Source: Gammaproteobacteria bacterium
Lineage (GTDB): Bacteria; Pseudomonadota; Gammaproteobacteria; Arenicellales; Poriferihabitantaceae
NCBI GenBank assembly: GCA_024679435.1
Contig: JAIBDK010000033.1
Coordinates: 1-12,234 of the forward strand
DNA: 12,234 bases
Direction of reading: 5' to 3'
How positions within the stretch are numbered: the first letter of the stretch is position 1; each line of letters opens with the position of its first letter. Under the pieces are notes generated by a model. The model saw only the letters and a list, made by a program, of their open reading frames with translations, made no database searches and was not told the origin of the DNA. Shown piece by piece: positions 1-6,860 of this stretch. The position numbers were made by a program, and so were the translations under genes.

Positions 1-2387
1 TCAAGACATATTTCCACATAGCTTTTGCGTTGCTCTTCTAGTGGGTGGAGGCGATTGTAACGTTCAATGTCGTGCCCATCTCTGGTCAGCTCATTAAAAC
101 TGGTGACGCTCCATATATCTGAACTAATGTTGTAATCTTTATTAAGAAGTTCCGCCGCAGCCTCAACTTCGCGTAATATAGTTCCACCACCCAGCAATTG
201 AACTCTATGCGTATTTTTCTTTTTGCCGACCCGTGCTCTGAGATACATGCCCCGTAGAATTCCTTCTTCAGCATTGTCAGGCATTTTAGGATGTGTGTAG
301 TTTTCATTCATTACTGTAATGTAGTAATAAACACTTTCCTGTTCCTGGTACATTCTTCGCAGGCCATCATGAATGATTACAGCAAGTTCGTAACTGTATG
401 CTGGATCATAGGAAATGCAATTTGGTACCGTAGAGGCGAGGATTAGACTATGACCATCCTGATGTTGCAATCCTTCACCCGCCAGAGTTGTTCTGCCTGC
501 CGTACCACCCATAATAAATCCCCGCGCTCTGCTGTCCCCCGCAGCCCAGCACAGATCGCCAATTCTTTGAAATCCAAACATGGAATACAGAATAAAGAAT
601 GGAATTGTACAGACGTCATGATTGCTGTATGCGGTGCCTGCTGCAATCCATGATGACATGGCTCCGGCTTCATTAATGCCTTCCTGAAGCACCTGGCCGG
701 TCTTGTCCTCTCTGTAGAACATCAGTTGATCTGAATCCACAGGCTCGTAAAGCTGTCCAAGAGGCGCATAGATTCCAAGTTGACGGAACATGCCTTCCAT
801 ACCAAAAGTTCGCGATTCGTCTGGAATGATTGGCACAATAAACTTTTTTAGTTCTTTATCTCTGATGAGCGCCGAAATAATCCTCACAAATGCCATGGTA
901 GTAGATATTTCCCGGTCACCGGTACTCTCGAGCTGAGCTTTAAATATGTCCAGGTCAGGTAACTTATATGTGGGTGCACTTAAACTGCGTCTCGATGGCA
1001 AAAATCCGCCCAGAGAATGACGCTTGTCCAGTAAATACTCAGTTTCCGGTGAATCCTTGGCTGGTCGATAGAAAGGGGCTTTTTTGACCTCCTCATCAGT
1101 CAGGGGAATGTTAAACCGGTCCCGGAATGCAAACAGAGCTTCTTCCCCCATCTTCTTTTGCTGGTGCGTTGTGTTTTGCCCCTCACCCGCTTCGCCCATG
1201 CCATAACCTTTTACCGTCTTAGCGAGAATAACAGTAGGTTGTCCGGTGTGGTTGGTAGCAGAATGGTAGGCGGCAAACATCTTGTGCGGATCATGGCCGC
1301 CCCGATTAAGTCTCCAGATATCCTCGTCAGTCATATTCGCCACCATCGCTTTTAGTTCGGGATATTTGCCAAAAAATTTTTCCCGAACATAAGCGCCGTC
1401 ATTAGCCTTAAATGCCTGATATTCGCCGTCCACGGCTTCTTCCATTCGCTGCTTGAGTAATCCTTTATCGTCCCTCATCAGCAACTTGTCCCAGTAACCA
1501 CCCCAGATAACTTTGATTACATTCCAACCGGCGCCACGAAAGTCGCTCTCGAGTTCCTGAATTATCTTACCGTTCCCTCGAACTGGGCCATCCAGGCGTT
1601 GCAAATTGCAGTTCACCACAAAAATCAGGTTATCAAGATTTTCCCTGCCAGCAATAGCCAGGGCACCGGTTGATTCCGGTTCATCCATCTCTCCATCCCC
1701 CAAAAATACCCAGATTTTACGATCTTTGGCATCAATCAAACCACGATTATGAAGATACTTCATATAACGTGCTTGATAGATTGCCATAATTGGGCCGAGT
1801 CCCATTGAGACGGTGGGAAATTGCCAGAAATCCGGCATCAGCCAGGGATGGGGATAGGATGATAGTCCTTCTCCATCTACTTCCTGACGAAATAGCCTAA
1901 GGTCTTCTTTATTAAGTCTTCGCTCAAGATAGGCGCGTGCGTATATGCCGGGAGCAGAGTGCCCTTGAATGAATACCATATCTCCCTGTTGATCAGGGGT
2001 GTTAGCTCGCCAAAAGTGATTAAAGCCCACGTCATACAGAGTGGCTGCAGATGCAAAACTGGCGATATGGCCACCAAGTTCTGAAGATATTTGATTGGCT
2101 CGCACCACCATCGCCATCGCATTCCAGCGAATCAAAGCCCGGATTCTCCATTCAATTTCATGGTCGCCTGGACTGGGTTGTTCCAGGTGTGCTGGAATGG
2201 TGTTGAGATATGCGGTGTTTCCCTGGTAGGGAATATGGATGCCGGTTCTTCGAGCACGATCTATTAGTGCTTCGATTAAAAAATGGGCTCTTTCATTGCC
2301 CTGGGTTTCCATGACCGCATCGAGGGAGTCAATCCATTCGGAGGTTTCTATCGTATCCTGGTCGTCAGTTTCGTTCCTTAAACTCAT
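1..2387 (-). CDS. aceE: Pyruvate dehydrogenase E1 component, homodimeric type (C-terminus cut by window edge)
   Basis: AceE is the thiamine-diphosphate-dependent E1 of the cytoplasmic pyruvate dehydrogenase complex. It decarboxylates pyruvate and passes the acetyl group to the lipoyl domains of E2 (AceF). The reverse strand reads as one frame from an ATG at 2385-2387 to the window edge, 795 complete codons against 887 residues in E. coli, so about 90 C-terminal residues lie outside. Visible landmarks are GGHIASF with His107 (E. coli His106), the ThDP/Mg motif GDGEMDEPES at about 230-239 followed by VVNCNLQRLDGP, the mobile-loop region around GYGMGEAGEGQN, and GEGLQHQDGHS further on. The start is supported by alignment with the E. 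coli N-terminus from memory, although no clear Shine-Dalgarno precedes it. The frame is the same at both ends and in the stretches I translated. aceF would be expected beyond the left edge. The gene is divergent from rpsF. Very sure of identity. Confidence 0.97.
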   Translation of the reverse strand, partial: MSLRNETDDQDTIETSEWIDSLDAVMETQGNERAHFLIEALIDRARRTGIHIPYQGNTAYLNTIPAHLEQPSPGDHEIEWRIRALIRWNAMAMVVRANQISSELGGHIASFASAATLYDVGFNHFWRANTPDQQGDMVFIQGHSAPGIYARAYLERRLNKEDLRLFRQEVDGEGLSSYPHPWLMPDFWQFPTVSMGLGPIMAIYQARYMKYLHNRGLIDAKDRKIWVFLGDGEMDEPESTGALAIAGRENLDNLIFVVNCNLQRLDGPVRGNGKIIQELESDFRGAGWNVIKVIWGGYWDKLLMRDDKGLLKQRMEEAVDGEYQAFKANDGAYVREKFFGKYPELKAMVANMTDEDIWRLNRGGHDPHKMFAAYHSATNHTGQPTVILAKTVKGYGMGEAGEGQNTTHQQKKMGEEALFAFRDRFNIPLTDEEVKKAPFYRPAKDSPETEYLLDKRHSLGGFLPSRRSLSAPTYKLPDLDIFKAQLESTGDREISTTMAFVRIISALIRDKELKKFIVPIIPDESRTFGMEGMFRQLGIYAPLGQLYEPVDSDQLMFYREDKTGQVLQEGINEAGAMSSWIAAGTAYSNHDVCTIPFFILYSMFGFQRIGDLCWAAGDSRARGFIMGGTAGRTTLAGEGLQHQDGHSLILASTVPNCISYDPAYSYELAVIIHDGLRRMYQEQESVYYYITVMNENYTHPKMPDNAEEGILRGMYLRARVGKKKNTHRVQLLGGGTILREVEAAAELLNKDYNISSDIWSVTSFNELTRDGHDIERYNRLHPLEEQRKSYVEICL

Positions 2388-2428
2388 AATCAAATAATGT
2401 CTGTAATGAATGTCACTAATGATTAATA

Positions 2429-2456
2429 TTTATACAGTAAATTTTGAATAAGTCTA
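2429..2456 (-). promoter_or_regulatory. Candidate aceE promoter
   Basis: On the minus strand, TAGACT (complement of 2451-2456, 4 of 6 to TTGACA) lies 16 bp before TATAAA (complement of 2429-2434, 5 of 6 to TATAAT). A start here would give a leader of about 35 nt to the aceE ATG. The surroundings are AT-rich, so chance matches are likely and this is a weak inference. Confidence 0.35.
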
Positions 2457-2632
2457 TAGAAGTCAAAAAACTTCTCGATAGCATGCCGACTGAAATATGA
2501 TTGTAATCCTGCCTGGTTCAAAATTTCTTTCGTTGTTTGGTGTAGGCGGCTAGATAATTCAATTGGTTAATGACTTGTAAATCAAATCATAACTATGGGA
2601 TGAATAAAGTGAATCAAAGGCGTTGTATCCGG

Positions 2633-2645
2633 CGTAACTGTTACG
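2633..2645. repeat. Perfect 13 bp dyad CGTAACTGTTACG upstream of the rpsF promoter
   Basis: CGTAAC and GTTACG flank a single central T. The dyad ends 9 bp upstream of the proposed rpsF -35 hexamer, a position suited to an upstream activator or to a repressor acting on the divergent gene. I do not recognise the binding protein. It may be chance. Confidence 0.4.
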
Positions 2646-2654
2646 TTATTTGTC

Positions 2655-2683
2655 TTGTTATCAGGTGGCTATTCCTATAAAAT
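2655..2683 (+). promoter_or_regulatory. Sigma70-type promoter of the rpsF-rpsR-rplI operon with GC-rich discriminator
   Basis: TTGTTA (2655-2660) and TAAAAT (2678-2683) are separated by exactly 17 bp, 4 of 6 and 5 of 6 to consensus. CCGCCCGC follows directly at 2684-2691. A GC-rich discriminator at the start site is typical of ribosomal-protein and rRNA promoters repressed by ppGpp/DksA, so stringent control is a reasonable inference. Transcription would begin near 2690, leaving a leader of about 77 nt. Confidence 0.7.
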
Positions 2684-2710
2684 CCGCCCGCTTTTTTCCA
2701 TTTACTCCTT

Positions 2711-2745
2711 TCTTCACCACACTGAACATTTCAGTGATGGGAAGA
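2711..2745 (+). promoter_or_regulatory. Long imperfect hairpin in the rpsF leader (possible autoregulatory RNA)
   Basis: TCTTC (2711-2715) pairs with GAAGA (2741-2745), CCA (2717-2719) with TGG (2738-2740), and CACTGAA (2720-2726) with TTCAGTG (2730-2736) across a CAT loop. This makes about 15 base pairs with one bulged A on each side. The structure stands 13 nt before the ribosome-binding site GGGAGA. S6:S18-binding leaders are known upstream of rpsF in many bacteria, but I cannot find their conserved bulged CCG here, so a link to that family is only a possibility. Confidence 0.5.
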
Positions 2746-2767
2746 TTCCAATCCATAGGGAGACTCT

Positions 2768-3235
2768 ATGAGACACTATGAAATAGTTTTTCTGGTCCAT
2801 CCGGACCAGAGCGAGCAGGTTCCTGCCATGATTGACCGTTATAAAGAAATGGTCGCCTCCGGCAACGGCGCCGTCCATCGTGTAGAAGACTGGGGCCGTC
2901 GGCGCCTGGCTTATATGATTAACGACGTGCACAAGGCCCATTATGTTATGGTCAATATTGAATGTGAACTTGAAACTCTCGCCGAAATCGAGCGTAATTT
3001 TAAATTTAACGACTCTATACTGCGCCATCTGGTTATTCGCAGAAAAACCGCCATTACTGAAGAGTCTGCAATGGCAAAGGCAAAGGCCCGAGAAGACGAA
3101 GCCGATGCGGCTCGTGATACTCGTTCTCAGCCGGCCGCTGAAAAACCAGCTGAGAAACCTGCGGAGACTGCTTCTGAAGCAGCCTCTGAAGTGGCTGAAA
3201 CACCCGAAACTGAAACAAAAGAGGAGGTTGCATAA
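2768..3235 (+). CDS. rpsF: 30S ribosomal protein S6 with an extended acidic tail
   Basis: S6 is a small-subunit protein that binds the central domain of 16S rRNA as a heterodimer with S18, encoded next door. Residues 1-97 match the E. coli S6 fold closely (MRHYEIVFLVHPDQSEQVP at the start, then EDWGRRRLAY and NDSILRHLVIRRK). The protein is 155 residues, against about 131-135 in E. coli. The extra length is a low-complexity tail from about residue 105, rich in Ala, Glu and Pro, with the short repeat AEKPAEKPAE and several EVAE/ETET-like acidic stretches. E. coli S6 also ends in acidic residues and is extended with glutamates by RimK; whether that applies here is unknown. The ATG is preceded by GGGAGA (2758-2763). 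The stop TAA shares its last A with the rpsR ATG, implying translational coupling. Confidence 0.97.
   Translation: MRHYEIVFLVHPDQSEQVPAMIDRYKEMVASGNGAVHRVEDWGRRRLAYMINDVHKAHYVMVNIECELETLAEIERNFKFNDSILRHLVIRRKTAITEESAMAKAKAREDEADAARDTRSQPAAEKPAEKPAETASEAASEVAETPETETKEEVA
3221..3227 (+). promoter_or_regulatory. rpsR ribosome-binding site inside the rpsF coding end
   Basis: GAGGAGG is a near-perfect Shine-Dalgarno 7 nt before the rpsR ATG at 3235. It also encodes the Glu-Glu pair near the S6 C-terminus, so the acidic end of S6 and the translation signal of S18 are the same bases. It fixes the rpsR start. Confidence 0.85.
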
Positions 3236-3462
3236 TGCGATACCAGAGAAGACCTCGATTCTGCAAATTTACGGCAGACGGCGTGCAGTCTATTGACTAT
3301 AAAGATCTTGATATCCTAAAAGCTAATATCAGTGAGACTGGAAAAATTATGCCGCGTCGCAGCACCGGATCAAAGGCCCATTTCCAGCGACAACTTTGCC
3401 GTTCCGTAAAACGCGCTCGATTCCTGGCCCTGATTCCCTACACTGATCAGCACGATAACTAG
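3235..3462 (+). CDS. rpsR: 30S ribosomal protein S18
   Basis: S18 pairs with S6 on the platform of the 30S subunit. The 75-residue product has the family length and its landmarks: RRPRFCKFTADGVQSIDYKD, KANISETGKIMPRRSTGSKA, then RQLCRSVKRARFLALIPYTD near the end. It overlaps the last base of the rpsF stop codon by one nucleotide and has a strong ribosome-binding site, so the two partner proteins should be made in step. One oddity: the N-terminus is Met-Arg rather than the Met-Ala-Arg of E. coli. The penultimate Ala that is exposed and acetylated by RimI in E. coli is therefore missing, and Met should be retained before Arg. No alternative start would restore it. Confidence 0.97.
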   Translation: MRYQRRPRFCKFTADGVQSIDYKDLDILKANISETGKIMPRRSTGSKAHFQRQLCRSVKRARFLALIPYTDQHDN

Positions 3463-3470
3463 GAGATATC

Positions 3471-3983
3471 ATGGAAATCATACTTTTAGAGAAAATCCAG
3501 AATGTCGGTGACATCGGTGATCTGGTCAACGTCAAAAATGGTTATGCCCGTAACTTCTTGATTCCTCAGAGAAAGGCGATGCTGGCAACAGCTGAAGCCA
3601 AAGCTGTCGTTGAGGAAAAACGTCGTCAACTGGCTAAAGATGAAGCAGGCCGCCTGGCGGAGGCTCAGGCTAGAGCCGATAAGTCAGTGAGAGAAATTCA
3701 TCTGGTTCGTCTCTGTGGCGAGGAAGGGCAACTGTATGGTTCTGTCTCACCACTTGATATTGCCGAGGCCATGGTCGCAGCGGGATCTGAGATAGAGAAA
3801 TCTGAAATTACCCAGCCCGATGGACCTATCAAGCACATTGGTGACTTTGAAGCCGATGTTATTCTCCATCCCGAAGTTCGATTTACGGTGAAAATTATCG
3901 TTGAGGGGGAGAAGGGTGACGGAAACCCAGTTGATGCTGATGTGGCGCCAGTTGCTCCGGTTGATTCGGAGGAATCAGAGTAA
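3471..3983 (+). CDS. rplI: 50S ribosomal protein L9 with an acidic C-terminal extension
   Basis: L9 binds 23S rRNA domain V near the L1 stalk and helps reading-frame maintenance. The N-terminal domain (residues 1-about 40: MEIILLEKIQNVGDIGD, then GYARNFLIPQRKA) is followed by the long connecting helix (about 41-74, rich in Ala, Lys and Glu) and the C-terminal rRNA-binding domain (about 75-146, with GEEGQLYGSV and EKSEI). The product has 170 residues against 149 in E. coli. The surplus is a Pro/Asp/Val/Glu-rich tail from about 148 to 170, ending DSEESE. The Shine-Dalgarno AGGAG (3461-3465) overlaps the rpsR stop codon, and the ATG follows at 3471. This is the last gene of the operon, since a strong terminator lies 60 bp beyond it. 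Confidence 0.97.
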   Translation: MEIILLEKIQNVGDIGDLVNVKNGYARNFLIPQRKAMLATAEAKAVVEEKRRQLAKDEAGRLAEAQARADKSVREIHLVRLCGEEGQLYGSVSPLDIAEAMVAAGSEIEKSEITQPDGPIKHIGDFEADVILHPEVRFTVKIIVEGEKGDGNPVDADVAPVAPVDSEESE

Positions 3984-4042
3984 AGTCAGTTTTTCACATA
4001 TTCGGTAATGATCCGCTCAGACATCACCAATTTGCAATCAGA

Positions 4043-4071
4043 CCCTTGCATCATGCGAGGGTTTTGTTTTT
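4043..4071 (+). terminator. Rho-independent terminator of rpsF-rpsR-rplI
   Basis: CCCTTGCA (4043-4050) pairs with TGCGAGGG (4054-4061) across a TCA loop: 8 pairs including one T-G wobble, extendable by A4042-T4062. TTTTGTTTTT (4062-4071) follows at once. This is a classic intrinsic terminator and separates the ribosomal operon from dnaB. Confidence 0.92.
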
Positions 4072-4264
4072 GTGGGCTTTGCGAGTCGGGTATATTGATG
4101 ATTTCGATTCAGGCATCAAAATATAGTGAGTCTGGTTTAGTAAAGGGCTTAATGTTAGCTTTGCAAGATTCTTCCAGTGCCTTCAGAGTTTGCTAAGCAA
4201 TCTGGATGAGAAAAAGGTTGGAAGTTAAAGTCATTCCCTTATTTTTCCGCATTACCATGACAGC

Positions 4265-4292
4265 GAGACAATTGTTGGGTATCCTTGATAAT
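4265..4292 (+). promoter_or_regulatory. Candidate dnaB promoter
   Basis: GAGACA (4265-4270, 4 of 6 to TTGACA) and GATAAT (4287-4292, 5 of 6 to TATAAT) are 16 bp apart and 33 bp upstream of the dnaB GTG. Some promoter is expected here because a strong terminator isolates dnaB from the ribosomal operon. The match is modest. Confidence 0.35.
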
Positions 4293-4325
4293 CTCAACAT
4301 GCTCCTTTATATCAGATAAATTTCA

Positions 4326-5690
4326 GTGCCAGAATCTCTAGAACTCATCGCTTCTTCCCCAAAATTGCCACCACAGGCTTTGGAAGCTGAGCAGTCATTG
4401 TTGGGTGGGTTATTATTGGATAACCGCAAATGGGATGAGGTGATTGATGAGGTTGGTTCTCAGGATTTTTATAGTCAGAATCATCGTCTAATCTTTAATG
4501 CTATAGCGGGTTTGCAGGCCGCAGGAGATCCGGCGGATGTTATTACCGCTTCCGAATGGCTGGAAAGTGATAACAAGCTTGATGCCGCGGGCGGTCTTTC
4601 TTATATAGGAAGCCTTGCTAACAATACGCCGAGTACGGCTAATATTCTTACGTATGCCAAAATTGTTCGCGAACGGTCGATTTTACGTTCATTGATAGCT
4701 GCCGCAAATGATATTGCTGATTCTGCCTACAATCCTGAAGGGCAGACTCCAAAGGAGGTGTTAGAAAAAGCAGAAAAACTGGTTTTTGATATTGCAGATC
4801 GAGATGGGAGGAGCCGGCAGGGGTTTCAATCGATTCAGGAACTGTTATCTAAATCCATCGATCGAATCGAAGAGTTATTTGAATCTAAAGAAGCTATTAC
4901 CGGTATCCCGACCGGATTTGCCGACCTCGATAACATGACATCCGGGCTTCAGCGGGGAGATCTGGTGATTGTGGCAGGGAGACCTTCAATGGGTAAAACG
5001 TCCTTCGCAATGAACATTGCCGAATATGTTGCCGTCGAAAAACAACTTCCGGTTGCAATATTTAGTATGGAAATGCCCGGTGAACAGCTCGCAATGAGGA
5101 TGCTATCATCTTTGGGCAGAATTAATTCGAATAAGATAAGAACCGGTAACTTAGGCGATGAAGACTGGCCTCGATTGAATTCTGCGGTGGGGTTTCTTGA
5201 TAAAGCACCTATGTTTGTTGATGATTCTGCGGGCCTAAATCCCATGGATATGCGCTCTAGAGCACGTCGAATCAAAGCAGAGACTGATCAGTTAGGCTTG
5301 ATTGTGATTGACTATCTTCAACTGATGCACAATTCTGAGAATAGTGAGAACCGTGCCACAGAAATTTCCGCTATCACCCGTTCACTTAAAATACTGGCAA
5401 AGGAGTTGAATGTGCCTGTCATTGCTTTGTCGCAGTTAAATCGTAGCCTCGAACAGAGACCAAACAAGAGACCGGTTATGTCTGATTTGAGAGAATCCGG
5501 TGCTATTGAGCAGGATGCAGATGTTATATTTTTTATATATCGGGACGAGGTCTACAATGAAGATACCGATCAGAAAGGTGTTGCTGAGGTTATTATAGGC
5601 AAGCAGCGTAACGGACCCATCGGTACCACAAAATTAACTTTTCGAGGCGAATTTACCCGATTCGAGAATTTTGCTGCTCCGTTTGGATAA
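4326..5690 (+). CDS. dnaB: Replicative DNA helicase DnaB
   Basis: DnaB is the hexameric 5'-3' helicase that unwinds the replication fork and recruits DnaG primase. The 454-residue product has the N-terminal domain (about 14-117, beginning KLPPQALEAEQSLLGGLLLDN), a linker, and a RecA-like ATPase domain from about 190. Visible motifs are Walker A GRPSMGKT at 218-225, FSMEMPGEQ, a Walker B strand LIVIDYLQL with Asp329, ALSQLNRSLEQR, and DLRESGAIEQDAD near the end. No intein or insertion interrupts it. It is about 17 residues shorter than E. coli DnaB, the difference mostly before the conserved N-terminus. The start is GTG: an in-frame TAA at 4317-4319 leaves no upstream choice and the first conserved residues follow within 15 codons. 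The Shine-Dalgarno is poor. It leads a run with alr, 29 nt downstream. Confidence 0.97.
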   Translation: MPESLELIASSPKLPPQALEAEQSLLGGLLLDNRKWDEVIDEVGSQDFYSQNHRLIFNAIAGLQAAGDPADVITASEWLESDNKLDAAGGLSYIGSLANNTPSTANILTYAKIVRERSILRSLIAAANDIADSAYNPEGQTPKEVLEKAEKLVFDIADRDGRSRQGFQSIQELLSKSIDRIEELFESKEAITGIPTGFADLDNMTSGLQRGDLVIVAGRPSMGKTSFAMNIAEYVAVEKQLPVAIFSMEMPGEQLAMRMLSSLGRINSNKIRTGNLGDEDWPRLNSAVGFLDKAPMFVDDSAGLNPMDMRSRARRIKAETDQLGLIVIDYLQLMHNSENSENRATEISAITRSLKILAKELNVPVIALSQLNRSLEQRPNKRPVMSDLRESGAIEQDADVIFFIYRDEVYNEDTDQKGVAEVIIGKQRNGPIGTTKLTFRGEFTRFENFAAPFG

Positions 5691-5719
5691 GCCCGTTCCT
5701 GAGCACTTCACTTCTGGTT

Positions 5720-6859
5720 GTGTCTGCCTCCGTTCCTAGCAGGTTTTCTGACGATGTACTTTGGCGTGCTCGGGCAGAAATCGACATACAGGCGCTAAAG
5801 TTCAACGTTGCCAGAATAAAAGAGCGGGTTGGAGAGGCCAGAGTTCTGTCGGTAATCAAAGCCGATGCTTACGGGCATGGTCTGGACAATGTGACTAAGC
5901 ATATTTGGCCTGATGTAGACGGGTTTGCCGTGGCGACCATAAACGAGGGTATTCAGTGTCGTCGGGTTCAATCTTATAAACCTGTCGTTGTTCTTTCGGA
6001 ATTTTGGTGTCAGGAACAACTCGCTCAATTCGAGATTTGGTCTCTTGATCCGGTGATTCATAATTTAGCTCAATTGCCATGGATCCTAAATTATTCAGGC
6101 ACTCCACTCAATGTATGGATAAAATTTGATAGTGGAATGAATCGACTAGGAATCAACACCGGCGATGTTGAATCTCTGTTCAATGAGCTGAAGAAGAATC
6201 AGTCAATAGGACAAATTCGCTTAATTTCGCATTTAGCCAACGCAGATATGGAAGGCGACCGCTATACAAGAATTCAGGAACAAAATTTTCAGCGTGTCGT
6301 GAGGCAACTTGATTGTGAATCCAGTCTTGCCAATACAGCGGGGGTAATGAAATGGCCTGAGACTCATAAAGACTGGGTTCGTCCTGGATTGATGTTGTAC
6401 GGTGTTTCTCCTTATCAGCAAAACCCGGCTGAATGTGCAGGTGAGGCGATCGAGTTGCAGCCGGTCATGAGCCTTAAATCAAGAATTATCTCTGTTAAGG
6501 ATGTCGATTCTGATCAACCTGTAGGATATGGCGGTACGTTTGTAACCAAAAGAAAAACCCGAATTGCTATGGTAGGCTTGGGGTATGGTGATGGTTACCC
6601 ACGAGTAGTCGATGACAAAGCCTGCGTGTTACTGAGCTCCAAGAGAGCGCCGGTGATTGGGAGAATTTCGATGGATATGATTACCGTGGATGTTACCGAT
6701 ATCGCAGATGTGATGATCGGTGATCAGGTTACTTTATGGGGCGCCGGTCTTAATATCGAAGAGGTGGCACGTTGGGCGGGCACTATCCCCTACGAATTGC
6801 TTTGCAAAGTCACGCCAAGAATACCAAGGGTTTTAACGAATACCAATTCTGATTACTAA
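5720..6859 (+). CDS. alr: Alanine racemase
   Basis: Alr is the PLP enzyme that interconverts L- and D-alanine, supplying D-Ala for peptidoglycan. The 379-residue product has the TIM-barrel N-terminal domain with the PLP-lysine motif SVIKADAYGHG (Lys47). FDSGMNRLGI holds Lys135, at the position of the carboxylated lysine, and Arg142. WVRPGLMLYGVSP follows. The C-terminal beta domain begins near the catalytic tyrosine motif PVGYGGTF (Tyr270), with GLGYGDGYPR and GRISMDMITVDVTD after it. The start is taken as GTG at 5720, the only plausible initiator between the dnaB stop and the conserved RARAEIDIQALKFN. The Shine-Dalgarno is weak, so translation may depend on coupling to dnaB. Only one base separates the stop from the radA ATG. 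Placement between dnaB and radA favours the housekeeping alr rather than catabolic dadX. Confidence 0.95.
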   Translation: MSASVPSRFSDDVLWRARAEIDIQALKFNVARIKERVGEARVLSVIKADAYGHGLDNVTKHIWPDVDGFAVATINEGIQCRRVQSYKPVVVLSEFWCQEQLAQFEIWSLDPVIHNLAQLPWILNYSGTPLNVWIKFDSGMNRLGINTGDVESLFNELKKNQSIGQIRLISHLANADMEGDRYTRIQEQNFQRVVRQLDCESSLANTAGVMKWPETHKDWVRPGLMLYGVSPYQQNPAECAGEAIELQPVMSLKSRIISVKDVDSDQPVGYGGTFVTKRKTRIAMVGLGYGDGYPRVVDDKACVLLSSKRAPVIGRISMDMITVDVTDIADVMIGDQVTLWGAGLNIEEVARWAGTIPYELLCKVTPRIPRVLTNTNSDY

Positions 6860-6860
6860 A

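Larger units (their letters stand above)
2388..2767. other. Divergent aceE/rpsF intergenic region (380 bp)
   Basis: This gene-free stretch must carry the promoters of two heavily expressed divergent units. The half next to aceE is AT-rich, with a candidate minus-strand promoter near 2429-2456. The half next to rpsF has a 13 bp dyad, a good sigma70-type promoter and a leader hairpin, each listed separately. The middle, about 2470-2620, shows no ORF, tRNA or strong hairpin that I can support. No clear PdhR-type site (ATTGGT-N3-ACCAAT) was seen upstream of aceE. Confidence 0.85.
3984..4325. other. rplI-dnaB intergenic region (342 bp)
   Basis: It contains the terminator of the ribosomal operon (4043-4071) and, near the far end, a weak candidate dnaB promoter (4265-4292). 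The 190 bp between them show no tRNA, no second strong hairpin and no ORF with a ribosome-binding site and family resemblance. Confidence 0.8.

Noticed and set aside
450..653. 67-codon plus-strand ORF inside aceE
   Set aside because: It is antisense to a conserved part of AceE, has no family resemblance, and no start signal of note.
1877..2122. 81-codon minus-strand ORF within aceE
   Set aside because: Out of frame with the intact AceE frame, which continues through it, so it is a shadow and not evidence for a frameshift.
2388..2767. tRNA or small RNA gene in the aceE/rpsF gap
   Set aside because: No cloverleaf, no GTTCRANNC-type box, and no terminator that would mark an independent small RNA.
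3122..3190. AEKP/ETASEAAS repeat in the S6 tail considered as a mobile or recombinational repeat
   Set aside because: The repeat is two short low-complexity units in a coding tail with no flanking duplication. It is better seen as disordered-tail expansion.
4008..4196. 62-codon ORF between rplI and dnaB
   Set aside because: It runs through the terminator hairpin, lacks a Shine-Dalgarno, and its Cys-rich middle is only a translation of the T/G-rich terminator tail.
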